Assembly (NCBI GenBank): GCA_964030475.1
Contig: CAXIPT010000002.1
Location: forward strand, 13,273,267 to 13,337,266
DNA length: 64,000 nucleotides
Direction: 5' to 3'
Source of the DNA: Tethya wilhelma
Taxonomy: Eukaryota > Porifera > Demospongiae > Tethyida > Tethyidae
Shown: positions 20,701-28,300 of the stretch, piece by piece
How the letters are laid out: each line of letters opens with the position of its first letter
How positions within the stretch are numbered: the first letter of the stretch is position 1
Program-made: the position numbers and the translations under genes
Notes under the pieces: model-generated
What the model was told of the DNA's origin: nothing
Seen by the model: the letters and a program-made list of their open reading frames with translations, nothing else
The model's database searches: none

Positions 20701-21259
20701 CTCCTGTCTTACTGTACATAAAATGCTCATTTGTGTTACCCTGTCATTAATTACTATCTAGGTGCAACATTCTTTCGATGAATCTCAGCAAGAAGTGGCA
20801 AAACTCAGAGCTGAGAGAGATCTCTATGAAGAGAACATGAAGAAGGCCTTCATGAGAGGGATATGTGCACTCAATCTAGAGGCCATGTCAATGTTCAGAC
20901 AAAATGAAGCTGAGCCTAGTGACGGAGACTCCCATAATGGTCATGGACCCTCCCCACCTCCTCCTGGTGACGACTATCAAGCAATGGGGGCACATGGCAC
21001 TGCTGCCATAGACACAGGACGAGAACAAAAGCATTCAAACGGGATCAACATCCATCCAGGTCAACCTCCTAAGACTATCCATGTGACTACAATGGCAGGT
21101 TCTACTGTACCTAAGGGAGGTGTTCCGAGTAAACTCCACAGCTCTGGTGGAGCAGCAAGAGCTGGGAGAGGTGGTCGTAAGCCCGGCTCTCATGCTAAAA
21201 TATTGAACGGACACAAACCAGCAGTCTTAGTGGAGAGACATTCAGGAAGTGAAAAATAG
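11737..21259 (+). CDS. POC5: Centrin-binding centriolar protein POC5
   Basis: Seven exons in continuous phase: 11737-12022, 12329-12618, 19765-19835, 20089-20218, 20312-20500, 20573-20632 and 20762-21259; 507 aa. The N-terminus has SRGSSVSTGLREEYEDLLRY followed by VVTPKIE, and the C-terminal half has KKAFMRGICALNLEAM, both diagnostic of POC5. In between are a Pro-rich segment, coiled coil (ELRQLQEELERYKELL) and Trp-containing repeats (SSWKIRHID; VWAAWFGLIQGRWK) of the Sfi1-like centrin-binding type. POC5 builds the inner scaffold of the distal centriole. The 7.1-kb intron 2 is exceptional here and houses a complete opposite-strand gene. Fragments of its exons recur at 18658-18770 (inverted) and 23196-23322. 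Confidence 0.9.
12881..13093. mobile_element. Inverted-repeat element, CATCTGGTTTGAGAATGCC family, copy 1
   Basis: CATTTGGTTTGAGAATGCCG near 12889 and its complement CATTCTCAAACCAGATG ending near 13084 bound a ~200-bp body. A second copy at 19371-19600 shares internal sequence (GCTGGAAAAGCAACCAAAAG). Both lie in POC5 intron 2. Confidence 0.75.
13615..18195 (-). CDS. Large beta-helix ectodomain / multi-pass membrane protein, nested in POC5 intron
   Basis: Single exon; the preferred start is the second ATG (18162), giving a signal peptide (MAKVVPVSLTSAILLLITIL), about 1515 aa. Residues ~30-850 are dozens of short parallel beta-helix repeats of the type GGAxxxxxSxxxIxxSxFxxN with many N-glycosylation sites, similar to pectate-lyase/Pmp-like right-handed helices. 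A Cys-rich stalk follows (CGSCANGLSVILGSSRCRDC), then about eight or nine membrane helices with WINLDFGFETCF and LLSYTKGLRAV, and a ~130-aa acidic cytosolic tail. The same stalk and helices occur in the gene at 37220-38911. I know related proteins only as uncharacterised families in early-branching animals; a receptor-like role is a guess. It lies wholly in POC5 intron 2 on the opposite strand. Confidence 0.85.
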   Translation of the reverse strand: MDRYTLSCQNMAKVVPVSLTSAILLLITILTVRSSSVRAQTEQPLAPFCPESDGSSCMTLNDYAANNTSAENITLILLAGNHSLSTNLRVEGATTFLMSSDNDTTMSCDVNASLQFNSSINVQISGVTFLGCRISVSGSDQLAFNRCAIRGGSTGTTAGLELTLVEFAHIIDSTFAMIQNPIVDAVSGHGSAINVNNSQISITESTFENNAAINGGAVHAVDSLVTITNSSLTNNHAHICGGALVAQKSNVTIVNSSFVENTLTTGDYNSSLLTDCFYSGGAVSFIECPVVEISESKFEQNSGQFLVEAMASQFGGAVFSNHSELTITRSVFSNNTVDHGGGAIGYWRSTLKIYNSMVVGNLANFGGGGIALTTGSTLESYNTTFINNTVKLEIDFLEAGGGAIGGTDKSILRIDGGMFSGNSARDVLGGAILFDFDFNSQSNIIRNVTFIGNEAAYGGAILISYLDLNIQNCSFMENRADTGGAIGVYSAVITIEGTTYIEQNLALLGILYISNSKAFIEGNFTLTNNIGSIYIYNSEANFNRESIIRNNTIQTDHDVLSQGGGLTTFQSKVNFSGDTYITHNEANNGGGILSTESLIYIFGNIEIQHNKASEDGGGIFGYQSAVFGKEGTTYIGFNRADIDGGGVYSIGSNIVYSAGHLDFESNSAAQRGGALYLESGSKLYINKVTAVCSDSENELLKDCVTRSETENLALNFISNTASHGGAIFVADNTTSGTCTTNQSSVNAAECFYQILASYSLDISEVYNNSLVIQNTVFTNNSATVAGDTLYGGLLDRCLLSPFAEVRLIDKYISNGLSYFMYTSNLNTTEVSSSPVRVCFCNGNTPDCGYVPPTIRVYKGETFKVSLVAVDQVNNTIPNALINELTSDFGTLGEGQSQQRTADGCTELEYNIFTPNRTATLDLYPRGPCKNRGISTSTVTIELIDCPIGFREQDMRCRCESDLIDNGFITDCIIDTQSVVRVNSLVWISYINSNESTGYIKHPDCPLDYCRSATEQQVIINLNEMNGSDVQCAFNRSGILCGSCANGLSVILGSSRCRDCSSQNAFLSLLIVFALAGVILVTFLLLFNLTVAVGTINGLIFYANIIATNRAVFIRSFNSSNILHVFIAWINLDFGFETCFYNGMDDYSKTWLQLAFPLYIIVLVILLIVAAEKSQKVTKLLGNRNPVATLTTLLLLSYTKGLRAVITAIARVTLEFPSSNGQPVTRSVWLADGNVDYFEIRRIPLFITAIVILIVGILYTLFIFGWQWLLMCSNRKCFTWITNTKLKSFMDTYSAPYKSRNRYWTGLLLLARFALYMIAASSANYSPGFIFLTIVIIVSILLLFNGSPTGGGPYKNWPKNLLEMSFVFNLLLFASASMYIFFVDRERNFKEKKQNDLANASISIAFITFILILIYHGFVHIATRITKVQSFVMKARRKFEHKTAHVRFFKAEDQLIDNIALRESFLNSVQIQTKPSVRLQRRLDLIGSVTSEDDLSDSLPEDEQFVHVDRPQQSPVSHTDIEVNSSL
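18335..18560. mobile_element. Older copy of the CCGTATAGCCGG inverted-repeat element
   Basis: CTGTATGGCTAGAAATATTG at the left and CAATATTTCTCGCTGTACG at the right, with internal matches (CTCCGCAGAAC, AATTTAAATTTGA) to the intact element at 27545-27761. Confidence 0.7.
18638..18657. other. Poly-G run ending in an N (contig join)
   Basis: About 19 Gs end in a single N at 18657. Immediately after it begins an inverted partial copy of a POC5 exon. Confidence 0.8.
18658..18770 (-). pseudogene. Inverted partial copy of POC5 exon 5
   Basis: The reverse complement matches about 20368-20481 almost exactly (GACAAGAGAGAGTCATTCAC through GGCCGATGGAAACAAAGAG). No splice sites or further exons accompany it. 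It starts right at a contig join, so it may be a real inverted duplication or an assembly chimera. Confidence 0.7.
19371..19600. mobile_element. Inverted-repeat element, CATCTGGTTTGAGAATGCC family, copy 2
   Basis: CCATCTGGTTTGAGAATGCC at about 19379 and GGCATTCTCAAACCAGATGG ending at about 19598. Internal homology to 12881-13093. Confidence 0.8.
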
Positions 21260-23195
21260 ACTACATGTACACTAACTAGGCTCATTATGGTATAGTATTT
21301 TGTTTTGACTTTGTGTGTGATTTCTGCAAAATTCAGAGAATAACACTTTACTATGTGTAAAGTGCCAGTGAAAGGCATAGATTGGAGTGTCTGGAAGCAC
21401 ATGAAGAAGGCTACTCAAGCGCACCCGTTCTAAAAAGAGCACACCAATCTTCAAAGCATGCGCAAATGCACGTGTTCTGAGAGCAGAAGGCAGCTGATCA
21501 GACCGCACTCACACGATTTCTAGGAAATAACTGATTGGGGATAATTTGGTGAGTCTCGGTATTTTCTTGATAATCTACTGCTTATTTGTAGAAACATAAA
21601 GTTTATAGCTATATATAGAGGTACAGCATGTGATAGCTAGTGATCTGTGGGTTCATCTAAAAATGCTCTTTTAGCCAGCGAAATTTTGATTTTCAAAAAC
21701 GCTTTAAACCACCTAGCAACGAATTTCTTGATTTCATGCACTTTTGACTGTTTGCAAAGATTTTTAAGAATTTTGGTCTCTTATGTGGTTGCACTGTAGC
21801 CTATAGCCTGATTGTATTGTGGATGTCAATTAATTTAGCTAGCACTTGTTTAATAATTCTACAGAAAACTGTGCCTTGTGATTACATGGAAACATTTTAT
21901 TGTTTTTTTTTGTCTTGAAAAACAGGTGCTTTTTGTGTCAAGTTACACAAATATGCAGGTATGCTTTCTATTGCACACATGCATCATACTGCATCATGTA
22001 TGGTGTGTACATCAATTTTGAATCTGCAAAATTTCAAAAAGATTGGTCTTTAAATCAAATTTCCTTTGGTTTGAATAGCATAGTTTCCGAGTATATCGTC
22101 TCATTCAGTTTGTTCCACAGCAACTGTTTTCATTCCTTGTTGCATTTTTGCCGTTTACATGATGTGCAAAACATGTCATTTTCAAAATGATACACTTTAA
22201 ACTCTGTTTTGGTTTATATATCCTGGCTTACAATTAAGTCAGTATGGATTAGTGTCAAAAATGACGTGTGCTAAGCTTGAACCAAGCTCTAGCTTGTTGC
22301 TCTTTTGCCACAATATTTATACTGTTCAGTACTGAATTTTTAGCTCACACATTTCTGGCTTGGGAGCATGTATATAGCTTGCAGCTGATCGGAATCGAGA
22401 AGCAGCAGCTTGTAGGAGGCTGCTTATAGGTACTACATGCATGCAAGGTACCAGTAACCTTCAATTGGTGCCATAGCCTGTAGCCATTAATGTTATGAGA
22501 GGTTTCACTGTGAATAAATTGATCGCAAATTCAGAATTATCAACTATATATTTAAATTTCTATCTTAAGCGTATTATAAATAGTGTGATAAAACTGAACT
22601 CTTGTGATGTATAATAGACCAGGCTTTGGCTTTGAGTGAGGCTACTAGTTGCTTCAACTTGTCTATATTAGGGCCTGGTTTAGGTCTGTAGAGTCTCAGA
22701 GAGTACCTCTGTGCACATTTGGACCGACCATCCTGGCAAATTTATCCAACTTCAGTCAAGCCTGACTCGACACTTGAAGAAGCTAAACATATCTATGAGT
22801 TAAAATTAATTAAAGTACATACCCCACAATAACCTCTTCCTCAGGAAAAAAAATGAAACTCAGAACAGGCTATATATATTATAATTATTATATATATATA
22901 TATTGCCTATAGCCTAGGTCATAGCTCAGCAATTAATGCTCTTTGCATTAGAAACTACATATAGCTATAGAAATTTTTTTGAAGAGTGCAATTTTTTTGT
23001 GGAAAGATGATGGCCAAACTTTTCACGATTTTATTTAGTAGATCGAGCATGCAGCCTTGACCACTCCATGTATTACAATACGATTTTGACTTGCAAAAAT
23101 TTTGCAGAACTAAACTGTTCCCTTTGAAAGTTTCAAGCTATGTGATAATATCGTACAATACTAGTCTGTTGATAGGTATTACCCATTCATTATAG
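21260..23195. other. Gene-poor AT-rich stretch
   Basis: No coding sequence is supported. Contains AT-dinucleotide tracts near 22870-22905. Confidence 0.5.
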
Positions 23196-23322
23196 GCACG
23201 CATTCCTATGACCTGCGTCAGCTTCAGGAAGCTAGGGCTGGAGAGATACAAGGAGCTGCTGGTGACTTATGAACAGTCCATCTCACGGAAGGACCACATC
23301 ATCACCGTTTCCTGAAACAGGT
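23196..23322 (+). pseudogene. Decayed copy of POC5 exon 4
   Basis: GCATTCCTATGA-CTGCG-CAG and GGAGCTGCTGGTGACTTATG followed by AACAGTCCATCTCA match 20089-20218. The copy has a 5-bp insertion (GCTAGG area) and a deletion replacing ACCTAACAAAGGCCCTCC with a short T-rich stretch, which breaks the frame. It retains CAGGTACAGT, the exon end plus donor. Same orientation as the parent. Confidence 0.85.
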
Positions 23323-23423
23323 ACAGTACCGTACGTATAGTAGGAATGGGCCGACTGTCTCATTGACACAATACAAAATGTTCATGCTTATAAACTTTCG
23401 AGGAAAGAAAGCTAAGCCTTTAA

Positions 23424-24303
23424 ATGCATTTAATAGCCTCCCACAGACAGTTTGCTTACTGTATTAACAAAGAAAACTGGCAGAAAGTTTCTAGAGCACT
23501 CTGGAGAGAGCGCTGGCGAGAAGCCACAAGAGTGCAATTTTGTTTTCTCCTTCCTTCCTTCCTTCCTTCCTTCCTTCCTTACTTCTTCCTAACTGACTTA
23601 CTTGAACACGATTTCCAGACAAACAAAAGGCATTGAGCCAACTTTGACTACATAGTGAGACTTCATTTCATCTGTAGTACGTCCTTTTCGACTTGTTTGC
23701 TGGCGAAAAGGCAGCAGACAAAATCTAGGCAGCTTTGAAACTCTTGATATAAAATACTGTACTTTCATTTAGCCATTTTGATGTCGGTAAAGGTCGTCAA
23801 TAGACCACGTGGTTTGCATGTTTATAATGCGCATGCGCATCAAATGTACACTTCTGCTTTTTGTAGAGACTGACTAGTCTCATCTGTGTGGTTGTCTCCA
23901 TGCAGTTGAGCACCTTGGTGTTTAAAAAAGTGAATGAACAAGTAGTAAAAATTTTATAAAAATGAGAAGTGTAGGAATGGGCAGTGCGGTAAAAAGCAAG
24001 GAAACAAGACAAGTCTCTGAATTTCGGCACATGACTACTTCATTTTTTTTGTGCCCAACTCTCAAACATTACTGTGTACCTACATTCTACATGCTTGCTA
24101 TTTCATCTAAATTATCTAAATTAGCCAAGAGATTGCTTGCATTGACTCATGAGCCAAACGATCGACATTATATCAGTAACTTGATTCAGGCATGAAAATG
24201 AAGTAGTCATGTGCCGAAATTCAGAGACTTGTCTTGTTTCCTTGCTTTTTACCGCACTGCCCATTCCTACACTTCTCATTTTTATAAAATTTTTACTACT
24301 TGT
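23424..24303. mobile_element. Dispersed ~0.9-kb repeat with ~110-bp inverted end, copy 1
   Basis: The right part (23939-24303) is a long inverted repeat: AAGTAGTAAAAATTTTATAA, GGAATGGGCAGTGCGGTAAA and TTTCGGCACATGACTACTTC recur in reverse complement before 24303. The rest matches 36046-36520 in reverse complement (CAACTTTGAC, AGTCTCAT, CATGCGCATTA). Includes a (CTTC)n run near 23552-23580. No transposase frame seen. Confidence 0.7.
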
Positions 24304-24982
24304 GTATAGTCATGTTGTTGTTAGTATGATAATTATTGGGGTCACTCAGGTGTTTAGTTTGTCGGGGGGGGGGTTTCCTATTTCCCATGACTTGATTACC
24401 GTCGCCTCTAAATTGGTCCTTTTCTGGTAGTAGGATCATGTACTTGAGTTCTTAGATCTTCCATACTTTCTTTAAATATTAATCCAGTGTGCTGTTAAAC
24501 TTAAATAACAATAGAAAGAGATTCCGTGCATCTTATCTCTGATTTCATCTTTCCTGAAGTATTGAGTCTCTATATAATGTTCCTTTCTTGCTTCCAATGA
24601 CCTTACATATAATATTAGTTTAGTCTTTCCGTCAATATATAGAAGATGATATATAGGACAAATTTGATTTAGTAAATATGGTGGATTAAAGCAGCACATA
24701 AATTACATGTGCATTTTCATGAAAGTATTCAAGCATTCAGGCCAAAAAATAATTGATTGCACACATGACTATATAAGTGACTAACATATAGTGTACTGTG
24801 GATTGAAAAGGGTGACACAAACAATTGTATTTAGCGTATAAACCCGAAGTTGACTAAAACTCTTGCTCAAGTCAAAACTGCTCTCAAACAGCTCAAAAGT
24901 GGTAAGAAACTAGCGACAAGTCTAAGCGCTTTAACATATACGTAACTATATATATATATATCATATTATAAGCAAAGTTTTG

Positions 24983-25017
<35 letters not shown>

Positions 25018-25863
25018 CGGAGGGTCACCGGAAGTGATGCGACCTTGAGCTATAACGCTACTTTTTCTTTGGACTGTGAAAAATGCAAGCTATAAAAAGT
25101 GTGCCTAGAGAACTAGCTTAGATAGTACTAGCCTAGGATAGAATCACAGGCGCTACAAGTAAGGCTAACTTTTTTTGAGATCGCTGACAAGGCTTACCAG
25201 TGGCGTATGTATCCGACGAAGAAGCCTGATAGAGAAGCCAATCTTTCACAAAAGAAGCGTAGCGAGGAGAGAACTTTCGCTTCTAGGAGTCTGCTTCTCT
25301 GTCGCTGTACACGAAACACAGCTAGCCAGATAACGAGTTTCTTTGCCAGCTGATTACAAAAATGGCGGAAGTCGGAAAAGGGTCGTTTGTGACGTCACGT
25401 AGTGAGGTAAATTGCTGAGCTGGCCAAAGCAAAGCAGCAGTGCATATACACATGCAGCATTGCTTCCCTTTGAGTTTCCGATTTCTTATGCCAGTATTGA
25501 TGTTATTATTGTGTGTTGCTGCAACTGCAAAGGTTGTTCTAAGCCAACTGACCATAGAAGAATAATTATATATATACACAATAGCTTTGCTCATCAATTT
25601 TATCTTACTATTGTTTGAGTTATAGTAACTGATCCTATAAACATACACAAACAAGGAGTGGGCGAGCGAAGCGAGCCCCACTCCTTGTATATATATATAT
25701 TTCCTATTTCATATACAAACAATATAATATAGTGATAAAAATGTTGGTGCATGGAAGCCACTGTAGTCTCCAAAACATTATTTTTGCAAAAAATTTCCAC
25801 GGGTGATATCTACATTTACAGTTATAAAAGGTGTTTAGTTTTATACAATAAAATATTTGTACA
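24304..25863. other. Gene-poor stretch
   Basis: No supported gene. Contains (GT)n near 24982-25014 and a short hairpin (ACAAGGAGTGGG...CCCCACTCCTTGT) at about 25652-25689 with a CGAGCGAAGCGAG loop. Confidence 0.5.
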
Positions 25864-26460
25864 ATGTCATAGAATCATTTGAGATACCATCGATAACTGC
25901 ATGTCTATCTTTGGCATTTGGCTGCACATCAACGTGGATATATTGCTCTGATTCAATATATGCTCTGATTCAATATTATATTCAATATAATTATATATTC
26001 AATCTGATTCAATTGCTCTGAATATAGTTTTCTTAGTTATATCAAACCTTATAGTCCACTTTCTGAAGCGTAAAACTGTAGTTTCTTTTTTGTTTTGTTT
26101 TGTTTTGTTTCTATACCTGTCATGTACTCATTTTAGATATTATGTACTCCCGTTTGAGCTTCGTTTGGTCTAAATAGTATAGTTTCATTGTCTCGTTCAG
26201 TTTTTCTTGTTTAAAAGCGAGTCTTTTCTTGTCTCTGTGAAATTTTTGCTGGTTCAAAAGTTATCACGTGCGCACTATACGTGACGCTGTACGACGTACA
26301 TGTAGTTCACTGGAAAACGTATTCGTGTAAACGCAAATCAAAACATAGTCGTTTTCCAAGAGAAAACAAAAACTCATCCAAAATGTATCCGTGTAAATGA
26401 GGCCTTAAGCTCAGTTTTGTTTACACATCTGTACAAGGTAATAATTCTGCATGCATACTG

Positions 26461-27274
26461 TAGCCTCGCTCCCAGGCTCCCCGCAGCATACCTTACACAT
26501 AAGGAAAGGGGGAGCCTGGTCTCTAATCTCACGTGAGCCTATATAAAGCATAGACGTGTGCTAGACAGGTGAAAATTGAACGTGGGCAGGATACAAAACT
26601 ACGTAAGTTTGTGCAATTGCATGCCCACGCGATTCTTATTTAGCTAGCTAGCTAGCTCAGTCATAGATATTACTACACTAGATAGATTATATGAACTCCA
26701 GGAGTGACTAGCTGTGTCTATGGTTCTGTGCAAGCACGCAGAAATACAAATAAACTCAGAAGTCTTGATGTTTTTCTCAATCTCGTTGCCTGATACGAGG
26801 AGCTGACTGGTTCCCTACCACTGAATAAAGCCGCTTCCCGATACCAACGGAGTGGTAGCTCAGACAAAGATAAAGATGACAGACGCTTAAGTGTAACTAG
26901 CTAACACATTTTATTTTGCTGGTAAACCCTTCGCTTCTCAGCTGAGGCAGCGGTTGAGATCGAGTGTGCAAGACTGACCAGCATCCGTCATACCAGCCTG
27001 AGACAAGAAAACTGTCGTAGCTATTTCTTTCAACCTTTTGCTCCATGGCTAAAGCAATTAAAGATCGACTTTTAACTCTCCAGTACTAAGATAAAAATTC
27101 TACGGTTCGAGCTCTGAAACAGAAAAAACACCTGCGTAGGCGGACTAGGAATTGCGTCATATTATGGAATGTTTCACCCACGCAATTATTATTTCCTTGG
27201 CTCACGTGAGATTAGAGACCAGGCTCCCCCTTTCCTTACGTGTAAGGTAGGCGGGGAGCCTGGGAACGAGGTTA
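26461..27274. mobile_element. 814-bp TAGCCTC-family element, 9-bp target duplication
   Basis: Starts TAGCCTCGCTCCCAGGCTCC and ends GGAGCCTGGGAACGAGGTTA, with extended inverted ends (AAGGAAAGGGGGAGCCTGGT, CTAATCTCACGTGAG). Flanked by TGCATACTG at 26452-26460 and 27275-27283. Copy 2 of the duplication lacks it at about 30009. No transposase. Confidence 0.88.
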
Positions 27275-27544
27275 TGCATACTGTACAATATATTCTGATC
27301 TGTATTAAGTATACCAAGGTTTTCGATACACTATACTATCCTCTTCCTATCTAGTATACCCATGCCTGACTGGTAAGGGAGGTCTTGGGTTTAGTTCCCA
27401 GCTGCATGATTATCTTTTCTCTCTCAGTATTCCATTAAGTAGAGCCTCTAATAATATTACCTTCCAACTCTGTTAGATGTTATCTTGAGAATTTCTTATA
27501 TAATCGTAGCCTTTACTGTCTTTGAATTGAGTAAGAGCGACCTA

Positions 27545-27761
27545 CCGTATAGCCGGAAATATTGACGGTCAAAAAATTTGACGGTTTGCTCCGCAGAACG
27601 TAAAATAAAAATATTGACGAATTTAAATTTGACGATTTGCGCGTGCGCACAATACATTCATATACAGCGCCCAAAATATTGGCGGATTTAAATTTGACGA
27701 TTTGGACTTTGACCCTCAAACCGTCAAATTAAAATCCCCGTCAATATTTCCGGCTATACGG
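27545..27761. mobile_element. 217-bp CCGTATAGCCGG element with TA target duplication
   Basis: CCGTATAGCCGGAAATATTG at the left and CAATATTTCCGGCTATACGG at the right, flanked by TA at 27543-27544 and 27762-27763. The matching site in copy 2 (about 30258-30268, GCGGCCTATGGTC) has no element and one TA. Typical Tc1/mariner-type MITE. Confidence 0.9.
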
Positions 27762-28247
27762 TATGGTCTTTATCACAATGAGTTTTACCATATAAGGGTT
27801 CAGTACTAAATTTTGTATGAGTGTATATTGCACAATTTATGTCTTACCATTTTTGTATGTCACACATTATAGGTTTTGTATTAGTATACATAATATGTTA
27901 GCTTTATATATAGCATGGTCATGATTGAGGCAACATGTAAATGTCATCTCTTTGTTTTGTTAATCTATATATACATGCATGGTAGATGCAGATCTAGTGT
28001 ACAATGATGGTTATCGCTAGCAGGTTGATGGAATGATCACCACTAGGTTGGGGATGAACATTAACACAGCTGCCCACATACCAGCGATAGTGGTCCAGTC
28101 CAGTATGTATATAGTTGTGTTTGAACTTGTAGGGACTAATATGTGCAGTGATCATGATAATTAATTTATTAATTATTGTTACATTATAGTTATCACAACA
28201 TAAACGTAATGATATAATAATTATATTTAACTACCCTTATCGAATTT

Positions 28248-28299
28248 AGCTACCACGAAATAGAAAGAAAACAATGATAAGTAGAGTTGTAATCACACT
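28248..28299 (-). pseudogene. Duplicate of the 3' end of the 8-TM gene
   Basis: CTACCACGAAATAGAAAGAA and following bases repeat 30748-30799, the last ~17 codons of the gene at 30745-31832. Cut off at the N at 28300, so it is the end of a contig rather than a decayed gene. Confidence 0.85.
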
Positions 28300-28300
28300 N

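Larger units (their letters stand above)
25870..28299. repeat. Direct duplication, copy 1 (probable alternative haplotype)
   Basis: Matches 28301-about 30799 in the same orientation, with high identity apart from transposon insertions and small indels. Starts ATAGAATCATTTGAGATACC after unique sequence and ends CACACT immediately before the N at 28300, inside a repeat of the last codons of the 8-TM gene. Confidence 0.85.

Noticed and set aside
25322..25681. 119-aa minus-strand frame
   Set aside because: No recognisable domain; ends in a hairpin and AT repeat.
27363..27410. Possible tRNA (GGTTTAGTTCCC resembling a B box), repeated at about 30088
   Set aside because: No A box at the right spacing and no cloverleaf; the repeat is simply part of the 2.4-kb duplication.
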